The position numbers and the translations under genes are program-made. Shown piece by piece: positions 1 through 8,149 of a stretch of DNA of 64,000 nucleotides. This stretch comes from JAVVHH01 sp965276815 (GTDB lineage: Bacteria; Pseudomonadota; Alphaproteobacteria; Acetobacterales; Acetobacteraceae). Under the pieces are notes generated by a model. That model worked only from the letters and a program-made list of their open reading frames with translations, had not been told where the DNA came from and ran no database searches. The stretch is from NCBI GenBank assembly GCA_965276815.1, contig CBDIBE010000012.1, positions 868,001 through 932,000 on the forward strand. The letters run 5' to 3'. Positions within the stretch are counted from its first letter, which is position 1. Every line of letters begins with the position of its first letter.

Positions 1-2
1 CC

Positions 3-308
3 CTCATCGGCCTGGCGATCGGCTGCATCGCCACGAATACCTCACAGGTCTTCGCGCTGACCAGCGACCTGCTGCCGAACCCCGGCGACATCGGCAAGGT
101 GATGAGCTTCGAAGTCGCCGCGGCCAACGTCATCGGCCTGCTATCGCCGATCGTGACCGGCTACATCGTCTCGCGGCTCGGCAGCTTCACCGCCGCCTTC
201 GTCGGCGCCGGCGCGATGATGCTGCTGGCCGTGCTCGCGGCGCTTGCCATCGCCACGCGCCCGATGATCGCGCCCGCCCCGGCGCAACCCGCGCGCCAGA
301 ACGCGTAG
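3..308 (+). CDS. MFS transporter, C-terminal part (5' end outside window)
   Basis: The frame is open from the first bases of the window and stops with TAG at 306-308. About 101 residues remain: two hydrophobic segments, then a polar Ala/Pro-rich tail. The phrases IATNTSQVFALTSDLLP and VTGYIVSRLGSF match the last helices of major facilitator superfamily proteins, of the anion:cation symporter type. It is an inner-membrane transporter; substrate unknown. It ends 53 bp before another MFS gene on the same strand, so the two may be co-transcribed. The start lies upstream of the window. Confidence 0.8.
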   Translation, partial: LIGLAIGCIATNTSQVFALTSDLLPNPGDIGKVMSFEVAAANVIGLLSPIVTGYIVSRLGSFTAAFVGAGAMMLLAVLAALAIATRPMIAPAPAQPARQNA

Positions 309-361
309 GGATCGATAAAATATCTCGATCAGTTCCCGGGCTGAACGGGAAGGAGGGAACG

Positions 362-1699
362 ATGCCGCTTTCCACCCACGCCGACCCGCCTGCCCTCGGG
401 GGAGAGGGGCTCGACCCGGCCGCCACGATCCGCCAGATCGCGATACGCTTCCTGCCCCTCCTGCTTGTGGCCTATCTCGCCGCCTACATCGACCGGGTGA
501 ACGTCGGCTTCGCCGCACTGACCGCCAACCGCGACCTCGGTCTCTCCGCCTCGCAATATGGCTTCGGCGCCGGGCTGTTCTTCTTCGGCTACTGCGCCGC
601 GCAGGTCCCGAGCAACGTGGCGATGCTCCGCTTCGGCGCCCGGATTTGGTTCGCGCGGATCATGATCAGCATGGGCGTGCTGGCGGCCTGCACGGCCTTC
701 GTGGTCGGTCCGAAGACGTTCTACGCCGCGCGCCTCGCGCTTGGCATTGCCGAGGCCGGGCTGCTGCCGGGCGTCATTTACTACCTGCGCTGCTGGTTCC
801 CGATGCGCTACCGGGCGCGCTACATCGCTATTTTCCTGCTCGCCATCCCGCTCTCCAGCGTCGTCGGCGCGCCCATCTCCGGCACTTTACTGGGGCTCGA
901 TGGCTGGCTCGGCCTCAAGGGCTGGCAGTGGATGTACGTAATCGAGGGCATTCCCTGCATGGTCTGCGGCTTGCTCATCCTGCGCTATCTCGGCGAGACA
1001 CCCGGGCAAGCGTCCTGGCTCGCCCCGGCCGGGCGCCGTTGGCTCGAGGGCGAGTTGGCCGCCGAGTCTGCTGCCTATGTCGAACGCGGCCCCGCGCTGC
1101 CCTGGTGGGCGCTGTTCCTCGACGCCCGCGTCTTGACCTACGGCGCGGCGTTCTTCGGCATCACCGCCGGCAGCTACGGGCTAACGCTGTGGCTGCCGCT
1201 CATGGTCAAGGGGTTCGGCCTCTCTAACATCCTCACCGGCTTCGTCGTCAGCATCCCCTTCGCCTTCGGCTGCGTCGCCACCATCCTGTGGGCGCGCCGC
1301 TCCGACATCCGTCGCGAGCGGACCTGGCACACGGCCATCCCCGCCTTCGTCGCCGCTGCCGGCCTGGCCGCCTGCGGGGCAATCACCTCGCCCGTGCTGA
1401 TTATGCTGGCGCTGACCATCGCAGCACTCGGCATTTTCGGCATCCGCGGCCCATATTTCGCGCTGCAAGCCGAGGAATTCTCCGACGCCAATGCCGCCCC
1501 CGGTATCGCCTGGATCGACACCTTCGCCGCGTCCGGCGGCTTCTTCGGCCCTGTGATCGTCGGCTGGCTCAAGGACGCGACCGGCACGTTTAACGCCGCG
1601 CTCTACGCCCTGGCCGCTCTATCGCTTTCCGGCGGCATCATTGTCCTGCTCCGCGCGCGGAGCAGGGCGCGCAATCTCCGGACCGCCGCCGCCGGTTGA
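362..1699 (+). CDS. MFS transporter, anion:cation symporter type
   Basis: A 445-residue protein with about 12 hydrophobic helices. The ATG at 362 follows a strong AGGAGGG ribosome site at 351-357. The early motif YIDRVNVGFAAL and the following FGAGLFFFGYCAAQVPSN are typical of ACS-family permeases, which import organic anions such as hexuronates, phthalate or tartrate. A loop near residues 210-250 separates the two six-helix halves. The inferred role is uptake of an organic acid; the specific substrate cannot be read. It follows a second, partial MFS gene and is followed by a non-coding, decayed stretch. Confidence 0.9.
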   Translation: MPLSTHADPPALGGEGLDPAATIRQIAIRFLPLLLVAYLAAYIDRVNVGFAALTANRDLGLSASQYGFGAGLFFFGYCAAQVPSNVAMLRFGARIWFARIMISMGVLAACTAFVVGPKTFYAARLALGIAEAGLLPGVIYYLRCWFPMRYRARYIAIFLLAIPLSSVVGAPISGTLLGLDGWLGLKGWQWMYVIEGIPCMVCGLLILRYLGETPGQASWLAPAGRRWLEGELAAESAAYVERGPALPWWALFLDARVLTYGAAFFGITAGSYGLTLWLPLMVKGFGLSNILTGFVVSIPFAFGCVATILWARRSDIRRERTWHTAIPAFVAAAGLAACGAITSPVLIMLALTIAALGIFGIRGPYFALQAEEFSDANAAPGIAWIDTFAASGGFFGPVIVGWLKDATGTFNAALYALAALSLSGGIIVLLRARSRARNLRTAAAG

Positions 1700-1852
1700 T
1701 GGCTCCGCAGTCACATAACCGGGCCACGACGAAATCCCCTTGCGGTCGCTCAGTTCCAAAGTTGGAACGTGGCACAGGCCTCCTTGGGTTCGTTTGCACC
1801 ATCACTCCCGCGACGGAGGGAGCGGTTTCTGTTTAGTCACGGCCCTTCACTG

Positions 1853-2002
1853 CTACTCGGCCACCACTCGGCTGAATGCCCGTTGTGCGGCAGGGGCGCG
1901 GACGCGCGGAATCAAATCGCGCCCACATTGGCTCGCGTCCTGCAGAGGATCGAAACCGCAGATCAGGAACGTGGTGATGCCGAGGTCGTACTAGTCGAGC
2001 AT
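1853..2002 (-). pseudogene. Remnant of an SsuD-like flavin-dependent monooxygenase (C-terminus)
   Basis: Read on the minus strand this stretch gives YDLGITTFLICGFDPLQD followed by GRDLIPRVRA, closely resembling the extreme C-terminus of FMNH2-dependent alkanesulfonate monooxygenase-type proteins. A TAG interrupts the frame just before the Tyr (MLD-stop-YDLG) and the upstream protein is absent, so this is a dead fragment. It lies among other gene fragments between an MFS gene and the enoyl-CoA hydratase gene. Assignment is from family memory. Confidence 0.6.
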
Positions 2003-2006
2003 GGCG

Positions 2007-2619
2007 TCAGATAAAGCCGTTGCACAACGCTGCGGTCAGACGCATCTGCATTTCCCTGACGATATCGGCATAGGCGGGCGGCATTGCGGCCAAGGGCGGG
2101 ATGGGCGACCGGTTGCCTGCCGGCAACGTTACCGGGGCGGCCACCCTGGCGTCTGTCGCGTCGAGCACTGCGCGGACCTGCACCAAGGCTGCGGCCGCCG
2201 TCTTGGCAGAGAGTTGTAGCAAGAGCTGCAGCACCGCGCGCTGGACCGGGTAGGTCGCCCGTGTAAGCGCCGCCTCCCGGACCAGGGTTCCGTGGAACAG
2301 GTCCCAGTCTCGCCGGGTAATCGCACTCATCGCCGGATTGGGCAGGATCAGCGCATGGCCCAGAGGCTGGTCGGCGTCCCAACGGTCGATCGCCGTATTC
2401 GGTCTCACCATCCGCAACCCGGCGGCGTGTTGCCCCGGTTGTCGGGATAGCCCAGGATGAACTCGCCGGGCTCGACGAGGTGGATCGGCCCGCAGGCCGT
2501 GCGGGCTGACCGGCTCGGCCCACGTACCCTTCAAGCCGGCCTTGGGCTGCGCGCTTGAGCAAGATCTGCCGCACGGTATCGGGGCTGAGGCGCGTCCATT
2601 GGCGAAGGTGATTGATGCG
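2007..2619 (-). pseudogene. Patchwork of decayed coding fragments
   Basis: Several short protein-like pieces occur in different minus-strand frames. At 2551-2619 the reading LRQWTRLSPDTVRQIL resembles the helix-turn-helix part of IS630-type transposases. At 2405-2491 the reading VEPGEFILGYPDNRGNTPP resembles the Dyp-type peroxidase motif and then hits a stop. From 2007 to about 2400 an open frame of ~130 residues (ending MQMRLTAALCNGFI) is protein-like but unrecognised. No single frame spans the region, so I treat it as degraded DNA. A small expressed gene at 2007-2534 cannot be excluded. Confidence 0.35.
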
Positions 2620-2639
2620 GCAAGGAATAGGGCGCGTTC

Positions 2640-3440
2640 TCAGCGCCCTTGGAAGTCCGGTTTCCGTTTTCCCCGGAAGGCGCGAACCGCTTCCGCGTGG
2701 TCCTCCGTCGTATGCGCCAGGGACTGCATCATGGCGGACAACTCTAATGTCGTGTCCAGCCGTCCGTCGCGGGCCTGCAGCATCAGCCGCTTGGTCATCC
2801 GTACGGCGTGCGGTGGGTTGGCGGCGATCTGCAGCGCGAGCTCCCGGGCCGTGTCGAGCAGGGCGTCGTTGTCGACCACGCGCGACACCAGACCGTAGAG
2901 GAGTGCCTGCTCGGCGCCGATTGTCTGGCCGGTGAAGCTGAGTTCCGCGGCGCGCGAGTAGCCGATCACCCGCTGCAGCAGCCAGGCCCCGCCGTCCCCG
3001 GGGATCAGGCCCATCCGGACGAAGCTTTCCGCAAACACAGCCGAGCGTGCCGCGATGTGGATGTCGCACATGCAAGCAAGGTCGCAACCAGCCCCGAGCG
3101 CAGGACCGTTCACCGCGGCGATAACCGGGATCTCAAGCTCCTGAAAGGCGAGTGGGATCCGTTGAATCCCGGTCCGATAGCCGCGTGGGATGTCGACCGG
3201 CGGGCCGCCGCCAAGCTCGCCGGGTTGACCCATCTTCTTGAGGTTGCCGCCGGCACTGAAGCTGGCGCCTTGGCCGGTGAGGATGATCACGCGGGCACCA
3301 CTATCCGTATTGGCCCGGCGGAGCGCATCGACGAGTGCGTCCACCATTTCGCCATCGGAGATCGCGTTCCGGGTTTCCGGCTGGTTCAGCGTCAGGCGCA
3401 CGATCGGGCCGCCGCGCTCGGTCAGGACAAGGTCGGTCAT
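2640..3440 (-). CDS. Enoyl-CoA hydratase/isomerase family protein
   Basis: A 266-residue crotonase-fold protein, normal length for the family. The oxyanion-hole regions are visible (FSAGGNLKKMG and NGPALGAGCDLA), and the second acidic position is kept in FAESFVRMGLIPGDGG. At the first catalytic position there is Asp (GCDLA) where classical hydratases have Glu, so hydration of a standard enoyl-CoA is not certain. The start overlaps the stop of the upstream acyl-CoA dehydrogenase (TGATG), showing translational coupling. It is the last gene of the ten-gene operon beginning with the P450 and probably hydrates the double bond made by the dehydrogenase pair. Confidence 0.9.
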   Translation of the reverse strand: MTDLVLTERGGPIVRLTLNQPETRNAISDGEMVDALVDALRRANTDSGARVIILTGQGASFSAGGNLKKMGQPGELGGGPPVDIPRGYRTGIQRIPLAFQELEIPVIAAVNGPALGAGCDLACMCDIHIAARSAVFAESFVRMGLIPGDGGAWLLQRVIGYSRAAELSFTGQTIGAEQALLYGLVSRVVDNDALLDTARELALQIAANPPHAVRMTKRLMLQARDGRLDTTLELSAMMQSLAHTTEDHAEAVRAFRGKRKPDFQGR

Positions 3441-4585
3441 CAGCGTAACCCCATGCCGCGCGCGATGATGCCGCGCAGGATTTCGCGCGTGCCGCCGCGC
3501 AGGGAAAATGAGGGCGCGTGCTGGATCAGGTAGTCGAGCACCGCCTCGAGCTCGCCGCCGCCTTCGCCGGGTTCCAACGACACGATCTGCCTCGCGATCT
3601 CGGGGATTTCTTGTTCGAGCACGGCGCCGAGGTCCTTCACGATCGCCGCCTGCAGCGACGGATCCTCCTGCCGCTCGAGCATCGCCGCGACGGCGCGCGA
3701 CATTCGGCGCAGGACGACGATGTGCGCCGCGATGCGCCCGAGCGCCCCCGCTTGCCGCTCGTCCGGGGCGGGGCCGACCCGGTCGGCAAGGGCAGTGACC
3801 GCGGCGAACGACGAAAGAAACCGGTCGGGCCCGCTGCGCTCGTACGCGAGTTCGCCCGTGACCTGCGCCCAGCCCTGGCCCTTTTGCCCGATCAGCGCCG
3901 TCTCCGGCACGAACACGTCCTCGAAGTGAACCTCGTTGAAGTGATGCTCGCCGGTGAGGAACAGCACCGGGCGGATCGTGATTCCGGGCAGCGACAGGTC
4001 AATCACGAACTGGCTGGCGCCGGCGTGCCGATCGTTCGCCTCGCTGCCCGTCTTGCAGAACAGGATCATGTAGTGGCTGCGGTGCGCGTTGGTGGTCCAA
4101 AGCTTCGTCCCGGTGATGCGGAAACCGCCTTCCACCTCGCTCGCCCGGGTCCGCACCGAGGCGAGGTCCGACCCACTTCCGGCCTCGCTCATGCCGATGC
4201 AGAAGTAACATTCCCCGCGTGCAATCCTGGGCAGGAGCTCCGCGCACTGCGCTGGCGTGCCGTAGCGCAGCAGGGTCGGGCCGCTCTGCCGCTCGGCGAT
4301 CCAGTGCGCGGAGACCGGCGCCCCGGCCGCGAGCAACTCTTCGACAATAACATAACGATCGCGCGCGCTCCGCTCCTGGCCGCCATACCGCTTCGGCCAG
4401 GTCATGCCGAGCCACCCCCGGGCGCCCAGCTTGCAGCTGAACGCCGCATCGAACCCGTTCCAGCTCTGGGCGCGTTCGGCCAGCGTGCGTCCGGCGAGCT
4501 CAGCCGCCAAGAAGTCGCGGACTTCGTGCCGAAGCTCCTCGGCCGATCGCGGAGCGGACTCAGACGAGAGGGTGAGATCAAGCAT
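3440..4585 (-). CDS. Acyl-CoA dehydrogenase, subunit 1
   Basis: A 381-residue FAD-dependent dehydrogenase. The N-terminal helical domain runs to about residue 115, followed by the beta-barrel with FCIGMSEAGSGSDLASV and LWTTNAHRSHYMILF, then the C-terminal helices ending SLRGGTREILRGIIARGMG. It introduces a 2,3-double bond into an acyl-CoA and passes electrons to ETF. It lies 9 bp after another ACAD-type gene of different sequence. Such pairs form alpha2beta2 dehydrogenases in steroid and terpenoid side-chain degradation (for example ChsE pairs), so a heteromer is likely. It is co-transcribed with the enoyl-CoA hydratase, whose start overlaps its stop. Confidence 0.92.
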   Translation of the reverse strand: MLDLTLSSESAPRSAEELRHEVRDFLAAELAGRTLAERAQSWNGFDAAFSCKLGARGWLGMTWPKRYGGQERSARDRYVIVEELLAAGAPVSAHWIAERQSGPTLLRYGTPAQCAELLPRIARGECYFCIGMSEAGSGSDLASVRTRASEVEGGFRITGTKLWTTNAHRSHYMILFCKTGSEANDRHAGASQFVIDLSLPGITIRPVLFLTGEHHFNEVHFEDVFVPETALIGQKGQGWAQVTGELAYERSGPDRFLSSFAAVTALADRVGPAPDERQAGALGRIAAHIVVLRRMSRAVAAMLERQEDPSLQAAIVKDLGAVLEQEIPEIARQIVSLEPGEGGGELEAVLDYLIQHAPSFSLRGGTREILRGIIARGMGLR

Positions 4586-4594
4586 TCTACTGTC

Positions 4595-5623
4595 CTAAAC
4601 GGCGGTCAGTGCGGCCCAAAGGCCGCCGGAGCCCGCCCGCGCCATTTCACGGCCCAGCTCGGCTGCCCAGTAGGCTTCATTGCCATATTCATCACGCCAG
4701 GACCACAGACGGCGGGTGAGCGCCTGAAGCTGGTATTCCAATGTAAAGCCCATCGCCCCGTGCACCTGGTGCGCGATCGCCGCGACCGCTCCCGCCGCCT
4801 CCCCGGTGCGCAGCTTCGCCGCCGCCACCGCAAGACGCCGCACCGGGACCGCTTCCGCGGCCTCCCCTGCGAGCTCGGCCGCCGCCTGAGCTGCGGCAAC
4901 ATGGCCGGCGAGCACTGCAAGATTCTGCTGGATGGCCTGGAACTTGGCGAGCGGGCGGCCGAACTGCTCGCGCTCCTGCGCGTAGGCCGCCGACATGTCG
5001 GCGATGCGGCCCATGGCGCCGGCCATCTGGTTGCAACGCGCGGCCGCCAGCAAACTCTGCGCGGTCGCGGCGTCAATGGCGGCCGGAAGCGGCGCGAAAT
5101 CCGCCGCCATCGCGGCCACGCGCAGCCCGTCCCGGGGCTCGTGCGCAATGTTGGTTCCGGGCGACGCGACGATGCCCTCGCGCCCAAGGCGGACGACGAA
5201 GGAGTGATCATCCCGGTCGACTACCGCCACCACACCGGCGCTCCGGCCCCAGGGCACGCGCGCCGCCGTTCCGCTCAGCCGGCCGCCATCGAGCACCAGG
5301 CTCGGGCCCCAGATCACCGTCGCGGGGCCCTGCATCGGCGCCAGCCCAGCTTGGCCGAGAAGCCAGTTCGCAATCATCGTCTCCGCGAGCGGCAGCGGCA
5401 GCGCCAGCTCGCCGCTGAGCCGCAGGATGGCAAACGCGTCCGGCACGATCACGCCGAAGCCGCCCTGGTCTTCGGGAAGCAGCGCGAGCGGCAGTCCGAA
5501 GGTCTCGATACTTTGCCACAGGCCGTCTGGCCATTCGCCTGCGTCCGCCTCGGCCACTTCCGCCGCGGTGCATTTGTCCGCCAGCAACTTGGCCACGGAT
5601 TCGAGAAGGAGCGAGTCTGACAT
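4595..5623 (-). CDS. Acyl-CoA dehydrogenase-like protein, subunit 2
   Basis: I place the start at the ATG at 5623 (MSDSLLLESV), which overlaps the stop of the upstream cyclase gene as TGATG; this gives 342 residues. The N-terminal half is poorly conserved and rich in Ala/Leu. The C-terminal helical half is clearly ACAD, with EREQFGRPLAKFQAIQQ and HQVHGAMGFTLEY. The weak middle barrel is typical of the partner subunit of alpha2beta2 acyl-CoA dehydrogenases, in which the FAD and catalytic sites are shared between subunits. Its neighbour downstream is the more canonical subunit. Function as a heteromer is inferred. Confidence 0.88.
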   Translation of the reverse strand: MSDSLLLESVAKLLADKCTAAEVAEADAGEWPDGLWQSIETFGLPLALLPEDQGGFGVIVPDAFAILRLSGELALPLPLAETMIANWLLGQAGLAPMQGPATVIWGPSLVLDGGRLSGTAARVPWGRSAGVVAVVDRDDHSFVVRLGREGIVASPGTNIAHEPRDGLRVAAMAADFAPLPAAIDAATAQSLLAAARCNQMAGAMGRIADMSAAYAQEREQFGRPLAKFQAIQQNLAVLAGHVAAAQAAAELAGEAAEAVPVRRLAVAAAKLRTGEAAGAVAAIAHQVHGAMGFTLEYQLQALTRRLWSWRDEYGNEAYWAAELGREMARAGSGGLWAALTAV

Positions 5624-6492
5624 CAGAGGACCGCCACCGGGGTGATCGGGCTGCCAACCCCGCCCTTGATACGCAGCGGCGCCGCGATGAATTGAAAACT
5701 GGATCGGCCCGTCGCCGCGAGCGCCTCCAAGTCGAACAGCTCGGCCAAATAGATGCCGTTTTCCAGCATCAAGCGAAGATGCAAAGGGACGGCGCAGTCC
5801 GGGTCGCGGGACGGCAATACTTCGACGGCCACGTTGTCCGAAGCAACCACCGCGAAACCTTGCTCGACGATCCACCCGGCGCAGTCGTGATGCAGCCCCG
5901 TCGAGTGAAACGCGTCAGCCCGGCCCTCGCGCCAAGCCGCGAGCCAGCCGGACCGGAACAGCAGCGCGTCGCCTGGCTCGGGCCGGATTCCGGTCCGCTC
6001 GACCGCGCTCACGAGCTGCTCGCACGTGATTGCCGTGCCAGGCTCCGCTTCTTCTGCCGGGGCAAGATCCACGAACAGGCCGCGCGTGACGATGGGCTGC
6101 AGCTTGTCGATCCCGCAACGGGCGGCACCACGGCTGCTGATCGTGCTGGCAGGGAACCCGTTATAGATCTGGCCCTGATGCAGCACGTGACACAGCGCGT
6201 CGATATGCGTCGTGCCGTGCGTCGGCAGCATGATGACGTCGTCGACGAAGCCGAAGCCGTGCCGCTCTGGCAGCCCGGCGCCGTAGTCGCAGCCGTCGCG
6301 CACCATGAAGTGCTGGACCGGCATGCGGATCGGGGAAGCCGGGCCGCGGCTGCCGCCCTCTATCCCAATGGCAAGCGGAACGACCTCGCCCGTCCTTACG
6401 CAACCGATACCGCGCAGCGTCGCCGCGCTGTCGACCAGGTTCCGAGCCCCGATCTCGTCCGAAGTGCCCCAATCGCGAAGCTTGACGCTCAC
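5623..6492 (-). CDS. Cyclase / kynurenine formamidase-like metal hydrolase
   Basis: A 289-residue protein of the cyclase (Pfam Cyclase, KynB-like) family. The metal-binding signature appears as PTHGTTHIDALCH around residue 100, with a later His-rich stretch FHSTGLHHDCAG. Members are Zn- or Mn-dependent hydrolases of amides and lactones. The GTG start at 6492 overlaps the stop of the DUF35 gene (GTGA), which fixes it. In this operon, next to a P450, a dehydrogenase and acyl-CoA enzymes, hydrolysis of a lactone or cyclic intermediate is plausible, but the substrate is not shown by the sequence. Confidence 0.82.
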   Translation of the reverse strand: MSVKLRDWGTSDEIGARNLVDSAATLRGIGCVRTGEVVPLAIGIEGGSRGPASPIRMPVQHFMVRDGCDYGAGLPERHGFGFVDDVIMLPTHGTTHIDALCHVLHQGQIYNGFPASTISSRGAARCGIDKLQPIVTRGLFVDLAPAEEAEPGTAITCEQLVSAVERTGIRPEPGDALLFRSGWLAAWREGRADAFHSTGLHHDCAGWIVEQGFAVVASDNVAVEVLPSRDPDCAVPLHLRLMLENGIYLAELFDLEALAATGRSSFQFIAAPLRIKGGVGSPITPVAVL

Positions 6493-6989
6493 CCCGCAGG
6501 CTCCGGGCCTACGACCTCAAAGTGAAAATCGGTGATGTGACCCTCGCGCTTGTCCGCAAACACGGTCCGTACCCGCGGCCGTTTCAGCAGCATCGCGGCT
6601 GCCGCGTCCAGATCGGACAGGTCGACACCCGTCACCGTGTTGAGCAGCGCGGTGTCCGCCCCGTCCAGTGTGACGTAGCCGATGACGAAGGGCGGGTCGG
6701 GCAAGCCCTGAAACTTGACGCCGATGATCGAGAATACCTCCAGCCGCCCACCCGGACCGGTTTCGACCCACTCGGTCGTCGGCACGTAATCCGCGTCCGA
6801 GAACGAGCGCGCCGGAACCAAGACCTTGCCGGAGACGGGGTTGCGCGTCCCCATAATGCGGCAATTATCCCTTATTTCACTAAAGAAGCGAGTTGCCGTC
6901 TCGCCAGCGAAGTAGCGGTACTCGAAGTTCCATTGGCCCGGGATGCTGAGCGGTTCGTTCTGTCGATCCTGCATTGGCGGCTCCTTCAT
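6489..6989 (-). CDS. DUF35 OB-fold protein lacking zinc-ribbon cysteines
   Basis: The ATG at 6989 overlaps the stop of the thiolase-like gene (ATGA), giving 166 residues. The layout fits DUF35: an N-terminal rubredoxin-like region, then an OB fold (EVFSIIGVKFQGLPDPPFVIGYVTLDG). The expected C-x2-C...C-x2-C zinc ribbon reads RNPVSGKVLVPARSFSDAD, so the four cysteines are N, S, S and D. DUF35 proteins are obligate partners of thiolase-like enzymes in benzoylsuccinyl-CoA thiolase (BbsA) and steroid retro-aldolases (ChsH2 DUF35 domain). Adjacent thiolase-like genes support the same role here. Loss of the zinc site is unusual. Confidence 0.82.
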   Translation of the reverse strand: MKEPPMQDRQNEPLSIPGQWNFEYRYFAGETATRFFSEIRDNCRIMGTRNPVSGKVLVPARSFSDADYVPTTEWVETGPGGRLEVFSIIGVKFQGLPDPPFVIGYVTLDGADTALLNTVTGVDLSDLDAAAAMLLKRPRVRTVFADKREGHITDFHFEVVGPEPAG

Positions 6990-8149
6990 GGCCTTTCCGC
7001 GCCGAGAACGACAGCGGTAGAGAACTGGGTGGCGCCCCCTTGGCCAGTGGACATGGTCTTTCTTATGCCATCGAGCTGGCGCTTGCCGGCCTGACCACGG
7101 ATTTGCAGGCCTGCCTCGGTGATACGGATGAGGGCGGTCGCGCTGACCGGGTTGGCGGCTTGCGGGCCGCCGGAGGGTTGGATCGCCATCCCGGCCGCCC
7201 CATCGATCGCGCGTTCCGTGAAGCGGACCACGTCCTCTGGTTCGCACAGGCCAAGCGCCATGTAGGCCATCGGCTCGGAGCTGGCGAACGGCGCCTGGAT
7301 CTCGATCAGGTCCAGCTCGCGCGCCGGGTCGGTGATGCCGGCTTCCCGGTAGGCTTTTGCGGCGGAGCGCTCGAGGGTGACGAGGCTGACCAGTGAGCCC
7401 TCGGGCCGGTTGAGCCGGTCACCCATGGCGTAGGTGTCGCTGAGTGCGCCGGTGCCGAGAACCCAAACCGGGTTGCGGCCATCGACGAGGTCGCCCGCGG
7501 CCAGCACCACCGCGCATGCGCCTTCGCTCGTCGGGCACGCCTCCAGCCAACGAATTGGCCAAGCGAGCACGCCGGAGCTCTTCACCTCATCAGCGGTGAA
7601 CAAGCGAGGGTTTTCCAGCGTCTCGTTGCGCATCGAGGCGGCGGAGTTGCGCGCCGCCAGCTTCGCCCAATGGTCCATGGTGAAGCCGTATTCCTGCATC
7701 AGCATGGTCGCCCGCAGCGCGACCATGCTGATCGTGCTCATGCTGATGTCTTTCTCGTAGATCGGATCGAAAATCGAATTGAAGATCTGCTGCGCCGCTC
7801 TGGCGTGGCCCATGCGCTCGACCGCCACGACCAGCACGGCCTTGGCCCGTCCCGACGCGATCCAGGTCAGCCCGGCCAGAAACGCCGACGAGCCGGTGGC
7901 ACCACCGGTGTTGACGCGAAAATACGGAATGCCAGGCCGGGCAATCGAGGCCAGGTCGATGCTCGACAGTCCGGCTAACGCGTCCGGGGCGACACCGCCG
8001 ACCACCAGGCCGATCTGATCCAGCCCGATCCCCGCATCTTCCAGCGCCGCCTGGGCGGCATCGCGCACCAGCTCGGCCGTGTTCTTCTCGAGGAACCGGC
8101 GGCGATACTGAGTCTGGCCGATGCCGACTATGGCGACGGGCTCTCTCAT
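6986..8149 (-). CDS. Thiolase-like (SCP-x/Ltp2 type) protein without the nucleophilic cysteine
   Basis: A 387-residue thiolase-fold protein starting VAIVGIGQTQYRR. At the position of the active-site Cys the sequence reads VNTGGATGSSAFLAG, so Cys is replaced by Gly. The C-terminal His motif (GHP in true thiolases) reads SGGPQAANPVSATAL. Without these residues ordinary Claisen thiolysis is unlikely. Related Cys-less proteins (Ltp2) act with a DUF35 partner as retro-aldolases removing two or three carbons from beta-hydroxyacyl-CoA side chains. The DUF35 gene follows with an ATGA overlap and a second thiolase-like gene precedes with another, so a three-part complex is likely. Confidence 0.85.
   Translation of the reverse strand: MREPVAIVGIGQTQYRRRFLEKNTAELVRDAAQAALEDAGIGLDQIGLVVGGVAPDALAGLSSIDLASIARPGIPYFRVNTGGATGSSAFLAGLTWIASGRAKAVLVVAVERMGHARAAQQIFNSIFDPIYEKDISMSTISMVALRATMLMQEYGFTMDHWAKLAARNSAASMRNETLENPRLFTADEVKSSGVLAWPIRWLEACPTSEGACAVVLAAGDLVDGRNPVWVLGTGALSDTYAMGDRLNRPEGSLVSLVTLERSAAKAYREAGITDPARELDLIEIQAPFASSEPMAYMALGLCEPEDVVRFTERAIDGAAGMAIQPSGGPQAANPVSATALIRITEAGLQIRGQAGKRQLDGIRKTMSTGQGGATQFSTAVVLGAERP

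Noticed and set aside
3518..5620. A 700-codon open frame on the plus strand
   Set aside because: It lies opposite two clear acyl-CoA dehydrogenase genes, has an Arg/Pro/His-rich composition, and matches no family; it is a by-product of high GC content.
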